DNA of 60,000 nt from Liolophura sinensis. Lineage: Eukaryota > Mollusca > Polyplacophora > Chitonida > Chitonidae. The translations under genes were made by a program, and so were the position numbers. This document shows positions 1 through 12,150 of the stretch, in pieces (the stretch's first letter is position 1; every line of letters starts with the position of its first letter). The DNA lies in the NCBI RefSeq assembly GCF_032854445.1, contig NC_088295.1:95165805-95225804 (forward strand), read 5' to 3'. The notes under the pieces are model-generated. The model did not search any database. It had not been told where the DNA came from and saw only the letters and a program-made list of their open reading frames with translations.

Positions 1-578
1 TCACCATCACCCTTACATGTGTAGTTTAAGGTTTTCTGAACTGTGCGCTTAAAGAAGCCCTTGCAGCCCTCACAGGAAAAGGCAGAGTAGTGAAAGCCTG
101 AGCCTTTGTCTCCGCAGATCAAACAGCTCTTGTCACCGTCTGCACCCAGGAGAGGGGAAGTGGAGCTTGGCACCCTTTCTCCCACAGTAGTCTGGTAAGT
201 CAGGAGAATGGGGGTCTCAGCAGCGCCGTTGTTTGCCACCACCTGTAGGGTGGGGCTCTCCTGTCGGCTGCTGGACACAGCCATGTTGTTGGTCAGCCCA
301 CCCTCGCCGTCCATGGCCTCCAAAATGGAGTTCTCCTGGCTGTCATCCGAGCATCTCCTGTCTCGCTCAATGCTTCCCTCTTGAAATCCCGGCTCCCCGT
401 GAAGAGTGACGCCGGGGGCAGACCCATCCCCAGGACGGGCCAGCACCTGAGAGCTGTGGGCAACAGGCAGCTGACCAGTGGTCACCACAACCATCTGTCC
501 AGTGGCAGAAGTGGAGAGGTCAGCAGGCAGGGAGATGGCACGGCCCGCAGGCACGTCTCGCACGTGTACATCACTCAT
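1..578 (-). CDS. Nuclear receptor, first coding exon (A/B region and first zinc finger of the DBD), partial
   Basis: The reverse strand is open from an ATG at 578-576 to the window edge. The ATG sits in a good context (CCCACCATGAG) with an in-frame TGA about 27 bases upstream. Residues 1-151 are a Ser/Thr/Gly-rich A/B region with no recognised domain. Residues 152-172 form the first C4 zinc finger of a nuclear receptor DNA-binding domain: C152-x2-C155-x13-C169-x2-C172, reading [20 protein letters not shown] then [17 protein letters not shown]. The P-box is CEGCKG. The last codons fit the C-x5-C start of the second finger, so the exon runs on to the left. Nuclear receptors are DNA-binding, often ligand-regulated transcription factors of the nucleus. 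The subfamily is unresolved: FKRTVQK is NR4- or FTZ-F1-like, but SGFHYS is unusual. The first two bases belong to a split codon at the edge. A 5'UTR intron upstream of 578 is possible. Confidence 0.88.
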   Translation of the reverse strand, partial: MSDVHVRDVPAGRAISLPADLSTSATGQMVVVTTGQLPVAHSSQVLARPGDGSAPGVTLHGEPGFQEGSIERDRRCSDDSQENSILEAMDGEGGLTNNMAVSSSRQESPTLQVVANNGAAETPILLTYQTTVGERVPSSTSPLLGADGDKSCLICGDKGSGFHYSAFSCEGCKGFFKRTVQKTLNYTCKGDG

Positions 579-1360
579 GGTGGGAACAGTAGGCAAAATG
601 TAAGCTCATCTCATGTAGTGTACTGCATTCGTGCGTGTGTGTGTTCAGCATTTGTTCATGAGTAAAACTGATCATTAAACTAAAATATATTCACAGGTTG
701 AGCATTTTTTTAACATAATAATTCTACCAAAGATAAACTCTCAAAAGACACACAAAAAAATTCTCTCACAAAATAAGATGGTAACAAAACCGATTTCAAA
801 TCGTAAAAGGTAAGCAAATGAGCATTGACTTGAAGATATGAGAGTGAGTTATAAGGTAAGTAGTACGCATGAACCAATCTTACAGTAATGGCATGAAGAG
901 TCAGCGATGAGGCGACGAATAAAAATGGATGTGTGAGAAGGAAAGAGAAAGGCTTGTACTGCGTCCTCCACAGTGACAAGTCTTCAGCCTTTCGCAGATC
1001 AAGTGTCTAGTAGCTGAAATGTTGCTTGTTTGTTGCGAATGCCGTGAACATAGAATTTGAGATCAGGTTGGCTCGACATCAAATGTTGCCCTTCAGCTGC
1101 ACTACTGGACTTTTACTGCGTTCTACACAGTGAAAAGTCAACCAGTAGCATGGTCAACGAATTCTGTAGAAAAAAAAAACAACAAAGATCCATATCAATG
1201 TCAGTTTATTTACATTTCTAATTATATAGTTTATTTATTTATGTAACGCGACACTCACAGATAATTTCTCTTTGACCGTAGGTGTCTAGTTATGGTCGGG
1301 TACCTGACAAAGCTGCAGACAACCCACCAAAGGACTCAAATTTGTGATATCATTGACCAA
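579..1360. other. Upstream flank of the nuclear receptor exon, no gene seen
   Basis: This is AT-rich single-copy-looking sequence 5' of the receptor ATG on the minus strand. It may hold 5'UTR or intron. I find no coding segment or recognisable element. Confidence 0.5.
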
Positions 1361-1966
1361 GGGCCTGCAGTAATAGCCAACCAGGGCCTGCAGTAATAGC
1401 CAACGAGGGCCTGCAGTAATAGCCAATGAGGGCCTGCAGTAATAGCCGAGGGCCTGCAGTAATAGCCAATGAGGGCCTGCAGTAATAGCCAACAAGGGCC
1501 TGCAGTAATAGCCAATGAGGGCCTGCAGTAATAGCCAACCAGGGCCTGCAGTACGAGGGCCTGCAGTAATAGCCAATGAGGGCCTGCAGTAATAGCCAAC
1601 GAGGGCCTGCAGTAATAGCCAACGAGGGCCTATGAGGGCCTGCAGTAATAGCCAACAAGGGCCTGCAGTAATAGCCAATGAGGGCCTGCAGTAATAGCCA
1701 ACCAGGGCCTGCAGTAATAGCCAATGAGGGCCTGCAGTAATAGCCAACCAGGGCCTGCAGTAATAGCCAACCAGGGCCTATGAGGGCCTGCAGTAATAGC
1801 CAACAAGGGCCTGCAGTAATAGCCAATGAAGGCCTGCAGTAATAGCCAACCAGAGCCTGCAGTCATAGCCAATGAGGGCCTGCAGTAATAGCCAATGAGG
1901 GCCTGCAGTAATAGCCAACGAGGGCCTGCAGTAATAGCCAATGAGGGCCTACAGTAATAGCCAACA
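1361..1966. repeat. Minisatellite, 23-bp unit, about 26 copies
   Basis: The unit is GGGCCTGCAGTAATAGCC plus five bases, nearly uniform, with a few units cut short (around 1447, 1554, 1630 and 1780). The period is not a multiple of 3 and the minus strand has no stops, so all three minus frames stay open; these are not genes. On the minus strand the unit reads TTGGCTATTACTGCAG|GCCC, which looks like a splice acceptor. Confidence 0.95.
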
Positions 1967-2107
1967 AAGTCCTCCAAGGCATGTCCAAAGCATGCACACT
2001 AACATGTATCAGCTATAATTGCCACTGACATATTAAATGTGTCATATCAAGCTAAACCCCAGACTGCATGTGTCAAGTCTTCTGATACATTCACAACACT
2101 CCAGAAC

Positions 2108-3450
2108 TGTCATAATTAGGCATGTCACTGTTATGATTTGTCATTCCTTAAAATTGGAGAAGTTAAAATCAAGCACGTCACTGTCATGATTTGTCATTCC
2201 CACAACTGACGAAATTACAATCAAGAATGTCACTATTATGATTTGTCATGATCACACCTGGAGAAATTACAGTCAGGCACGTCACCATTATGATTTGCCA
2301 TGATCACACCTGGAGAAATGACAATCAGGCACGTCATCATTATGATTTGTCACGACCACACCTGGGGAAGTTACAATCAAGCATGTTGCCATTATGATTT
2401 GTCATGACTACACCTGGGGAAGTTAAAATCAGGCACGTCACCATTATGATTTGTCATGATCACACCTGGGGAAGTTACAATCAGGCACGTCACCATTATG
2501 CTTTGTCACAGCCACACCTGGGGAAATTACAATCACCATTATGATTTGTCATGTTTACACCTCAGGAAAGTTACAATCAGACACATCACCATTATGATTT
2601 GTCATGATCACACCCAGAGAAATGACAATCCAGCACATCACCATTATGATTTGTCACGACCACACCTGGAGAAATTACAATCAGGCATGTCACCATTATG
2701 ATTTGTCATGATCACACCCGGAGAAATTACAATCAGACACATCACCATCATGATTTGTCATGACCACACCCAGGGAAGTTACAATCAGACACATCACCAT
2801 TATGATTTGTCATGATTACACCCAGAGAAATGAAGATCAGGCACATCACCATTATGATTTGTCATTATCAGACCTGGGGAAGTTACAATCAGGCATGTTG
2901 CCATTATGATTTGTCATGACTACACCTGGGGAAGTTAAAATCAGGCACGTCACCATTATGGTCTGTCATGATCACACCTTGGGAAGTTAAAAACAGGCAC
3001 GTCACCATTATGATTTGTCATGATCATACCTGGGGAAGTTACAATCAGGCACGTCACCATTATTATTTGTCACGACCACACCTGGGGAAGTTACAATCAA
3101 GCACATCACCATTATGCTTTGTCATGATCACACCTGGGGAAGTTACAATCAGGCAAATCACCATTATGATTTGACATGACCACGCCTGGGAAAGTTACAT
3201 TCAGGCATGCCACCATTATGATTTGTCATGTTTACACCTCAGGAAAGTTACAATCAGACACATCACCATTATGATTTGTCATGATCACACCCAGAGAAAT
3301 GACAATCCAGCACATCACCATTATGATTTGTCACGACCACACCTGGAGAAATTACAATCAGGCATGTCATCATTATGATTTGTCATGATTACACCCAGAG
3401 AAGTTACAATCAGACACATTAACATTATGATTTCTCATGATTACACTGGG
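2108..3450. repeat. Minisatellite, about 52-bp unit, about 26 copies
   Basis: The core is CACCATTATGATTTGTCATG followed by ATCACACCTGGGGAAGTTAC. Units differ by substitutions and small gaps, so the array is older than its neighbours. The minus strand contains GTAACTTCCCCAG|GTGTG in each unit. Confidence 0.93.
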
Positions 3451-3647
3451 TAAATCAGTCTCTTCACCCATCAGAAATAATAACACTTAACAAAAATTGG
3501 ATTCTTGATGGAACATTTCATTTTTTTTTTAAGAAACATTACAGCGCTTACAAAACATAGAATTTCCTATGTGTAATAAATACTCCATCTAAGCAATACA
3601 ATGACCGATAGCCATCCCTTCAACAAGACCCACTATTACACATATGC

Positions 3648-3762
3648 TTTTATTTATCTGATTGGTGGTTTACACTGTACTCATGAATATTTCACTTATA
3701 CAACAGCCACCAGCATGTTAGAAGGAAACCAGGCAGAGCTCCGGGGAAATTCAGAACCATCT
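3648..3762 (+). mobile_element. tRNA-derived SINE fragment
   Basis: It starts TTTATTTATCTGATTGGTGG and continues with a degenerate form of the ACTCATGAATATTTCACTTA stretch found again at 10.0 kb and 31.3 kb. I recall this as a widespread molluscan SINE body. It is truncated on its far side. Confidence 0.65.
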
Positions 3763-4260
3763 GTAGGCTCTAGCCATATGCTGTTTTCTGAAAGTACTTG
3801 TAACATGTTAATGTACAAGGTGCAGGTCATATAAACTTGTGCCAATGAAGATTTCAGCACATACATTCACACCCACAGGTACATGTATGATACAGGGGCA
3901 TTTTGGAAATGTAACAGTTTCAATGCTGACAATAAAAATATCTTTCAATACTCTGGAATGATGGAATACATTAAACATAACTGTTCATGACGTCATTTTC
4001 ACTCACATGCACATGGATGACTAGAAGATGTGTCAACCAGTCATAACCAGTCATCATGACATCATGTAGCCGTAGTGCACATCCAGCATTTAGCCACACA
4101 ACAAAGTGTCCATTTATCATTACTGTAAGTGACTAAAAATTCTGCTCAAAACAAATTATTCTAAGTATTGTAACATATTATGCTTGGAGCTGAAGACTCA
4201 TTCGGGCCTACAAACAAACCTAAAAACACCTAGCTTTCTAAAACTCTCAGACTAAGGAAA
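3763..4260. other. Intergenic, nothing recognised
   Basis: This is AT-rich unique-looking sequence with no coding potential or repeat structure that I can see. Confidence 0.5.
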
Positions 4261-4885
4261 ATGATTAAATGTCCTTTCTACTCTGGAGGATATCTGACAG
4301 TACATCAAATCTGAAGTCATTCACTGCGTACACAATAACATGTGTTCATGTATGATTAAATGTCCTTTCTACTCTGGAGGATATCTGACAGTACATCAAA
4401 TCTGAAGTCATTCACTGTGTACACAATAACATGTGTTCATGTATGATTAAATGTCCTTTCTACTCTGGAGGATATCTGACAGTACATCAAATCTGAAGTC
4501 ATTCACTGTGTACACAATAACATGTGTTCATGTATGATTAAATGTCCTTTCTACTCTGGAGGATATCTGACAGTACATCAAATCTGAAGTCATTCACTGT
4601 GTACACAATAACATGTGTTCATGTATGATTAAATGTCCTTTCTACTCTGGAGGATATCTGACAGTACATCAAATCTGAAGTCATTCACTGTGTACACAAT
4701 AACATGTGTTCATGTATGATTAAATGTCCTTTCTACTCTGGAGGATATCTGACAGTACATCAAATCTGAAGTCATTCACTGTGTACACAATAACATGTGT
4801 TCATGTATGATTAAATGTCCTTTCTACTCTGGAGGATATCTGACAGTACATCAAATCTGAAGTCATTCACTGTATATTATCATGT
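4261..4885. repeat. Tandem repeat, 91-bp unit, about 7 nearly identical copies
   Basis: Units start at 4261, 4352, 4443, 4534, 4625, 4716 and 4807 with ATGATTAAATGTCC. They differ by only one or two bases (for example CACTGCG versus CACTGTG), so the expansion is recent. Confidence 0.97.
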
Positions 4886-4964
4886 ATAAGTAGACACAGG
4901 CTTCACCCAATAAGTACAGTATACATGTACATCAGAAATGGCAGGCTGTGCATATATACGTGGC

Positions 4965-5495
4965 ATCACGTACCTTCTACTTTAGATCACATACATGTAC
5001 CTTCTACGTTAGATCACATACCTTCTATGTCAAATCACATACCTTCTATGTCAAATCATATACCTTCTACGTTAGATCACATACCTTCTATGTCAAATCA
5101 CATACCTTCTACATTAGATCACATACCTTCTATGTTAGAGCACATACCTTCTACGTTGGATCACATCCCTTCTGCGTTGGATCACATACCTTCTGCGTTT
5201 GATCACATACCTTCTATGTTAGATCACATACCTTCTACGTTAGATCACATACCTTCTATGTCAGATCACATACCTTCTACGTTAGATCACATACCTTCTA
5301 CCTTAGAGCACATACCTTCTACGTTGGATCACATCCCTTCTGCGTTGGATCACATACCTTCTGCGTTGGATCACATACCTTCTATTTTAGATCACATACC
5401 TTCTATGTTAGATCACATAACTTCTACGTTAGATCACATACCTTCTATGTTAGATCACATACCTTCTATGTTAGATCACATACCTTCTATGTTAC
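4965..5495. repeat. Minisatellite, 21-bp unit, about 25 copies
   Basis: The unit is GATCACATACCTTCTACGTTA. Being 7 codons long, it gives an artefactual + strand ORF with a repeated DHIPSTL motif. On the minus strand each unit reads TAGAAG|GTATGTG, a good 5' splice-site consensus. Confidence 0.95.
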
Positions 5496-6478
5496 AGGTA
5501 ATTGTAACCAGGATAAGACATACACAGAAACCAGCAGCCCAATGTATTATCACAAATTTGCACACAACACGTGTGTACAGTAAGACTTACACCTTACCCA
5601 TTTTCAGACAAAACACCTGCGCACATACGTGTTTCTCACTGCAAATGACTGCTGTGTTGTGAAACAATGACCTGTTACAACTGACAAAACCATCCCCACC
5701 AGTACAAGCATGATCAGGACCATTCATTCTACCAGGACAAGTTATAAAGAAGAGTAGGGCCCTAAATGTAAAAGGACCAGCTCCAAATGTACATGTACCA
5801 GCTACCACTTACCTGTACACTGAACTGTTGGGTTTAAGACAGAAAACACCTAGAACTATATACATCACGGTGATGACCTAAAAAAAACATCCTATCTTAT
5901 CAACCAGTGAATGCAGGCTTAAGCTAAGGTGTTTGAGTAACTGCTGTGCACTTATCTACATGTGATAATCAATATGTCTCATAACAGGGACAAAATGCGA
6001 AGGGCACAGGTGTACACCTTGGGTAGCGTGGAGTGTTCCAGTAATAGGACAGAGGTCTCCCCTAAGCGGGTGTGAGCCATGTCCACTGCGTACAGCCATG
6101 AGTGCACACAGGTCACTGCCAAAACGATTACCTGAGGACACCTTGAGCTAACACCTACCACCAGGGGGCCAACCTGTGAACAACTGACAAACTCTAGCAG
6201 GTGTAAGCTACATGTACTTCCTTATTTCTTTTAGCTTTTACCAAAAATACACTACTATGTGAGGCACTTTGATACCAACTTTCAGCGCGATGTATGATAC
6301 TTATGTTCTCTATGAATCCTAGACAAAGAGATCACTAAGCAGGGACCCTTAACACACACCTTTGTGCCCGCATGTGTTCACCCACCATACACTATCATTA
6401 CATATGACAACTCACTACATATCACAATTCATATGTAAATATCACTTCTCATTTCAGTTACTCCTGGTTTTAAACATG
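5496..6478. other. Intergenic or receptor 5' region, nothing firm
   Basis: This is unique-looking sequence. A 60-codon minus frame at 5979-6161 is open but I do not recognise it and it has no support. An untranslated receptor exon could lie just upstream of the 4965-5495 array, but I cannot show one. Confidence 0.4.
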
Positions 6479-6548
6479 TTCTCGCCACGATATGGCTGAA
6501 ATATTGCCGATGTGGCGTAAAGCCATAATCATTCATTCATTCATTCAG
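6478..6548 (+). mobile_element. Short dispersed SINE-like repeat with (ATTC)n tail
   Basis: It contains GATATGGCTGAAATATTGCC, then GATGTGGCGTAAAGCC and a run of ATTC. I recall this module, usually ending in a short tandem tail, as extremely common in gastropod and bivalve genomes. It is the best single taxonomic hint in the window. Confidence 0.7.
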
Positions 6549-7119
6549 TTACAGTATTTGTCTTTTGATAAAGAGGTAAACCAAAATAAAGTATAAAAGA
6601 AACTAAACCACTGGCTAAGTTGAACATTCTAAACTGTGATAAAAAGGCAAAATGTTACAAGTATCTGTCTGAATCATTTTTGCTCAGAAAAGACAACAGA
6701 CTCACTTAATATCTGTGGTTCCATAGATTTGATATTCAATTTATTGATCAACTTATTGGTGTTGGATGGTAAAATATCCCTGACTTGATTTGTCACTTTA
6801 ATTAGATTATACTGTAACAGAAACTCAAAAGGTTATCAGTCTGTATTAAGCAGTGTCCTCAATAAACAGCTATTGTAAAGGGCCGGAAATTTACAGTATT
6901 TGGATGAGGAGAAAACTAATTCCGGCTCGTAATAAGCATTTAATTGGCTGTGCACACTGAAAATGTGTATGTAGACCACAAGACTGGACTGTTCACTGTA
7001 TGAACTAAAGACTTCCCTGAACTCTGGACATACCTGACAGGTGTAGTGGAAGTGGATATGACCATGGGTGTGAACTGTATCATGTAATGAGCTCTTTTAT
7101 CCAACATACTACAATTTCT

Positions 7120-7260
7120 GGGCCTGGTTGTTCAAAACTGGTTTAAGGCTTAACACCAGTTTTAACTTTTAGCCAAGTCTTCAATTTTGTCCTAAAAAAA
7201 TTGTGAAACATTATATTAAATGTGAACTAAAACAGCTGCTGTTATATTTTGACTTTGAAG
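7120..7260. mobile_element. Partial copy of the 7651-7903 MITE family
   Basis: It starts GGGCCTGGTTGTTCAAAACT and continues GGTTTAAGGCTTAACACCAG, which matches the inverted right end of the element at 7651-7903. I cannot find a matching second terminus, so it appears truncated. Confidence 0.45.
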
Positions 7261-7650
7261 AACTACACTGGCTGCTGAGTTTACCTCAAATTTTAAATAC
7301 AAAATATGTCTGAATACCAGTATTTGCTAACACAATTACCAACAACTGGGTCCTGGTTGATATTTTGGGTGTGATTTGTCAATGAACCAGCATAAAGCAT
7401 TACACATGCAGGTAAGAATATGTTCAAGTTGATGAGGCATTTATTATTAGTCTGAAATTGCTCTGATCTTAGGTTTGGACACATTTTATTCAGCCGTTTT
7501 AACAATTGGATGGATAAATTGCTGTGGCAAGTTAAGTAGTTGTTTGAAACAAAATATCTTCCACAGTAATAATTGCATTTAACTCTAAGTGGTCTGTAGA
7601 TTGCTGTTTGTTTGCTCATGATGATCATTTGCCTGGCTATCTATAGTCTA

Positions 7651-7903
7651 GGGCCCAGTTCTTCGAAAGTGTGTTAGCTAATGGTGGTATTAAGTCCTAT
7701 GTTATATTTAAAATTTTAGCCAAACTCAATGGCAGTCAATGCCATTCACCAATTATAAAGTATAACAGCAGCAGTTTTAGTTCATATTTAATATACTGGT
7801 ACACAATTTCTTTTAGGCAGAGTACAAAATTGAAGGCTTGGTTTAAAGTCATATTATCATAGTCTGGTATTAAGTCTTCAATCAGTTTTGAAAAACGAGG
7901 CCC
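7651..7903. mobile_element. MITE-like element with imperfect terminal inverted repeats
   Basis: The left end is GGGCCCAGTTCTTCGAAAGT. The right end read in reverse is GGGCCTCGTTTTTCAAAACT. They match at about 15 of 20 positions over 253 bp, with further homology around GGTATTAAGTC. There is no coding capacity. It is probably a non-autonomous DNA transposon. Confidence 0.6.
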
Positions 7904-8159
7904 GGATCACTTGTGTCTCACTAAAATAATGCAAGCCGACAAACATGTCACATATCACCTGTAAGTCACTGCACACAGCTGAAGACTAAAGGATGGAGTC
8001 TGTGGTGCTTGTTCAACTTGAAGACCTCAAACAAACATCTTTGATACAAATTTATATGGACTCCTCACATGTCTGAACACTTCTGAATCGTGTAAGTTTT
8101 CAGAATCTAAACTGACTAAGAGAATTGCTGGCTGCCAGATTCCATTTCAGCATGCGCGC

Positions 8160-8297
8160 GCTGTTCATCTATAGAAGTTGGGTTCAAGAGTTGTGAACTT
8201 ATTGCCACATAAGGAATGCACTGTATTGGTGAGAGGCTCCTGGGTCTCTGCGCCGTGCTGATGTGCTCATCCCCTAGGCCATGGAGGCCGGGGCCCT
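8160..8297. mobile_element. SINE fragment (tRNA-like end)
   Basis: It carries TATTGGTGAGAGGCTCCTGG and GGCCATGGAGGCC, preceded by a TTGGGTTCAAGAG B-box-like stretch. This resembles the tRNA-related end of the SINE family seen at 29.4 and 31.3 kb. Confidence 0.5.
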
Positions 8298-10009
8298 CCC
8301 CTACATGTATCATGCACTCAATGAATGATTCTTTCACACAACCATTTGAACTCAAAAGTAAGCAAAGGTGATCATTTGCATGGAGGAAGTGCTGACTTGA
8401 GCTGAAGACACAAAGTTTGGTGTCTGGCATGGCTTTCCATTACAGCAGTTTAACTGTGCTGCCGATTTTTTCAGAGACAGGCTTCAAGTTATATCATTAT
8501 TTACGCGTAATTATGGAATCGTTCCTCCCAGTTCCTGCTTCAAGTGCAGTGTCATAGACATATAAACAGAAAGGTCTGGGGACAATCTTCCCGGTGTTGA
8601 ACCTGCAAAGCTTTTGCGACGATTTAGAGACCTAATGCAGATACCTGCCCTTGCCAAATATGTCAAGGATGTCAATACATTATACAGTGGGGCGCTTTGA
8701 AACATTACAAGAATTTCCAGCGCAAATGGTCAAAGAAATAACCTATAAATGTTTGCCATATAAGTCGACAGGCGAATATAGGTAAAGAGCATGAGGGCCT
8801 GCGCATTTAAGGCCATGATTTGATGGCCTTTGATGTAGTTTTTGTTTAAACGCCGCGACAAACTGCTAAGGCAACTGCATCTGGTTTTTAAATGGAGTAC
8901 GCTCTTATGTTTGGTTTTCAGAGCCATCTCGGACTATCGCGGTCAGCTCGAAAACCTATTAATAAGCCATTTCCACGTTTCGACAGCATGATTTTTTTTT
9001 AGGTTTCCTATACTATGTTTCTGGTGTGTACAGTTGATGAAAAATACAACCTTATGTCGCATTTACCTAACCTACAGGCGAATGCTTATGCCAAAAGGCA
9101 GATAACGTTACCTGATTGAGACAGTTGAGATTCCTCGTCAGTGTACACATAAACAACAACAACGACCATAAACACAGCTGGGGATGTCAAACAGTTCGTG
9201 GATGTTTTCACCGTCACCTTCGCATCAAAGAAAGCCGAACACTTCTCAGGTGCTAAATTAGAAAATCCTCCGCCAGAATTATGAATCCATTTTCGGATAA
9301 AAACACATTAATTATGCAAAATGATGCTTCTAATGTTCACCATGCACAGCGGGCTGTATACAGGGTTGATGTAAAAAGTGAGATTTGTAGCAGGTGTTCG
9401 ACTGAGTGGAACATGGACTATGTACATGTAGGTACTGAATCTGCCTTTCGTAATTTTAAACCTTTGAAAATCATTTTAAAAGTTTGGCTAAACTTTATAA
9501 TTTTCAAAGCTCTAATAATCCGCCGATGATTTTGAAGCCAAAAATCATTTTTACAGCTTTGAAAATCATTTCTAAAACTTTGAACGTGACACTTGATTTT
9601 CAAAATTTTAAAAAAACATTTTTCAAAACTTTAAAACTGCCGACATACAATCTTCAAAGCTTTTTTCAGTATAGGTCTGATGAGACAAAATACAGATGGT
9701 ATTGGGTAGTATGTATAAAATAAAAACGACACATCAGCAGAATATCATTCTGATTTTCCTTTATTGTTTTCAGAAAATCTGTCACAGTCATTTTGTTCTG
9801 AGTAATCCTGTTTTGTTTGTTCTCACCTTTATGGAATCTGAATTAAGCAGACTAAAATACTTTGTTGACCTCTTATATATTTACAAACAATAACAGAAAT
9901 TTTTACCCCAAAAATGCATGCCCATAATATATGGTAAATTTAGCATGTTTGTACCGGTATCTAGACAAATTCTATACCTACAGTCCAATCCTCACATCAA
10001 AAGGAATAT
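8298..10009. other. Intergenic, no gene; slightly CpG-richer around 8480-9250
   Basis: Several CpG-containing stretches (TTACGCGTAATT, AAACGCCGCGAC, GACTATCGCGGTCAGCTCG) stand out from the CpG-poor surroundings. They could mark a promoter region for the receptor gene, but no core promoter element is convincing. From 9420 to 9660 there is AT-rich sequence with degenerate TTTGAAAATCATTTT repeats. I see no coding sequence. Confidence 0.35.
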
Positions 10010-10200
10010 AGTTTTATTTATTTGATTATGACAATTTACTCAGTACCAGTACTCAAGAATATCTCATTATTCCAATAGCAGTCAGCTAGAAAGCAGTTCA
10101 CAGCCGGCCTTACATGGTGAAATTAACCCACGGCCATCCGCTGGTTGGTGCAAGACCTTTTTACCCATGACCGGAGAGGAAACCAGCATGAGATGAATTT
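10010..10200 (+). mobile_element. SINE copy, diverged
   Basis: It begins TTTTATTTATTTGATTATGA. It contains ACTCAAGAATATCTCATTAT, CACGGCCATCCGCTGGTTGG and GACCGGAGAGGAAACCAGCA, in the same order as the SINE at 31304-31520. Confidence 0.65.
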
Positions 10201-10329
10201 AAACCCTTAGCAACTGCATTGGTCAAAAGAATAAAAGAGATAGTTAATTCTGACATATCTGCTCTCACTTACAGTCCTACGTCACATTTTACAATATCCA
10301 ATAAATTCGGCTACATAAAATTAAAACTT

Positions 10330-10460
10330 CATGCTGGCATCTTCTCCAGCCATACATGTTAAGGTCTTCCTGCAACCTGCGGATGGTTATGGGTTTCCCC
10401 TGGTTTCCTCCTACCATAATGCCGGCCGCCGTTGTATAAGTTGAATATTCTTCATTATGG
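10330..10460 (-). mobile_element. SINE fragment, opposite orientation
   Basis: It contains GTCTTCCTGCAACCTGCGGA, TTCCTCCTACCATAATG and GGCCGCCGTTGTATAAGT. These are the reverse complement of the body of the same SINE family. Confidence 0.6.
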
Positions 10461-10844
10461 CGTTATAACTCAAAATAGCACAATATATGAAAATAGACAA
10501 TAGATTCAACCATAGTAGTGCATGTCAAAAGGAATACAAGAGGAAGATGAGATGTCTGTTTAAAGTTAGTCCTGGAAAATGGTTTCACACAAGTACGCTA
10601 CCAGTACATATAAAAATTAAAACCGTAAATAACACAATGTATGGAAATAGACAATAGATTCAGATATTTGAGAAATTAATTTTTATATTTTATGTAATAA
10701 TATAACAATAAAAATACATCCATGTGGCATGGAAAACTATGTGTGAATGAAGCACTGTATAGTGATACTTGTAACAGCTGTAACAACAGTAGCCTGAACT
10801 TCCTGTCAGCAAGTTCCCAATAGTCCTCATGCAAGGGACATCTG

Positions 10845-11680
10845 TATATTGAATTTCTCTACAGGAGCCTGGAAGAGACATCTGTAAACTGATTTCTCTA
10901 CAGGAGCCTGTAAGAGACATCTGTAAACTGATTTCTCTACAGGAGCCAGTAAGAGACATCTGTAAACTGATTTTTCTACAGAAGCCTGGAAGAGACATCT
11001 GTAAACTGACTTCTCTACAGGAGCCTGGAAGAGACATCTGTAAACTGACCTCTCTACAGGAGCCTGGAAGAGACATCTGTAAACTGATTTTTCTACAGGA
11101 ACCAGTAAGAGACATCTGTAAACTGATTTCTCTACAGGAACCAGTAAGACACATCAGTAAACTGATTTTTCTACAGGAGCCTGGAAGAGACATCTGTAAA
11201 CTGATTTCTCTACAGGAGCCAGTAAGAGACATCTGTAAACTGATTTCTCTACAGAAACCAGTAAGAGACATCTGTAAACTGATTTCTCTACAGGAGCCTG
11301 GAAGAGACATCTGTAAACTGATTTCTCTACAGGAGCCAGTAAGAGACTTCTGTAAACTGATTTTTCTACAGGAGCCCTGAAGAGACATCTGTAAACTGAC
11401 TTCTCTACAGGAGCCTGGAAGAGACATCTGTAAACTGACTTCTCTACAGGAGCCTGGAAGAGACATCTGTAAACAGATTTCTCCACAGGAGCCAGTAAGA
11501 GACACATGTAAACTGATTTCTCCACAGGAGCCGGTAAGAGACATCTTTACACAGATTTCTCTATAGGTACCAGTAAGAGACATCCGCACACCCATTTCTC
11601 TACAGAAGTCTGTAAATGACATCTGTAAACAGGTTTCTCTACAGGAGCCAGTAATACGACATGTCTGTAAGTTTTCTGTA
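10845..11680. repeat. Minisatellite, 39-bp unit, about 21 copies
   Basis: The unit contains TCTCTACAGGAGCCTGGAAG and AGACATCTGTAAACTGATT. Thirteen codons per unit keep a 361-codon minus frame open (repeated SLQMSLPGSCREI); I treat this as an artefact. On the minus strand each unit has CAGTTTACAG|ATGTCTC, which resembles a splice acceptor. Confidence 0.95.
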
Positions 11681-12150
11681 ATCAACTTCCAGTACACATG
11701 TCCTCTCCATAACAATGTATAAGTAGTATGAACAATGTACATGACCATGAAAACCTTCAATATCCACAGAAACATAAACTACATACCATTCATCTAACAT
11801 GGCAGTCAATATACAAGTATTACTCTCACAATAATCAGTCTAAAAGGTAAAGTCACAGTTTGATCATGACAGCATGACAATGTGTATCCCGATGGTATAC
11901 AAGTACAGGCACTATCTATCTCTGGGCTAGAGGGAATGCCCTTTGATCTATTGGTAGACATGTGAATTTGAAGCCCACAGATCGCTTGTTCAAATTCTCA
12001 AATGGTAAGCCCCATCACAAATGTGAGAAAAAATTTTATTTCTTCATTATGTTTCCACTGAGTATCAATATTAATAAGACATCCAAACTAAACCTAAATG
12101 GTTGCCACATTCATTTACAGACTGTGATCACACTGATTTGTAACTGACTG
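11681..12150. other. SIDT 3' flank, with a degenerate tRNA-like stretch
   Basis: Around 11925-11998 there is a tRNA-like pair of boxes (ATTGGTAGACATGTGAA and TTGTTCAAATTCTC), probably a SINE head remnant. TTTATT at 12035-12040 could be a minus-strand AATAAA signal for SIDT. Nothing else is recognised. Confidence 0.3.

Noticed and set aside
5956-6161. Short minus-strand ORFs that might be a receptor exon
   Set aside because: No recognisable protein and no convincing pair of splice sites.
9418-9660. Possible terminal inverted repeats around AAAATCATTTTxAAAGTTT
   Set aside because: The sequence is very AT-rich and the matches are scattered and degenerate; chance cannot be excluded.
10690-11775. 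361-codon minus frame with repeated SLQMSLPGSCREI
   Set aside because: The 39-bp repeat period is a multiple of 3; no homologue is recognised and the flanks are not coding-like.
11920-12000. tRNA gene candidate
   Set aside because: A- and B-box-like stretches are present, but the arms do not pair as a cloverleaf; more likely a SINE head remnant.
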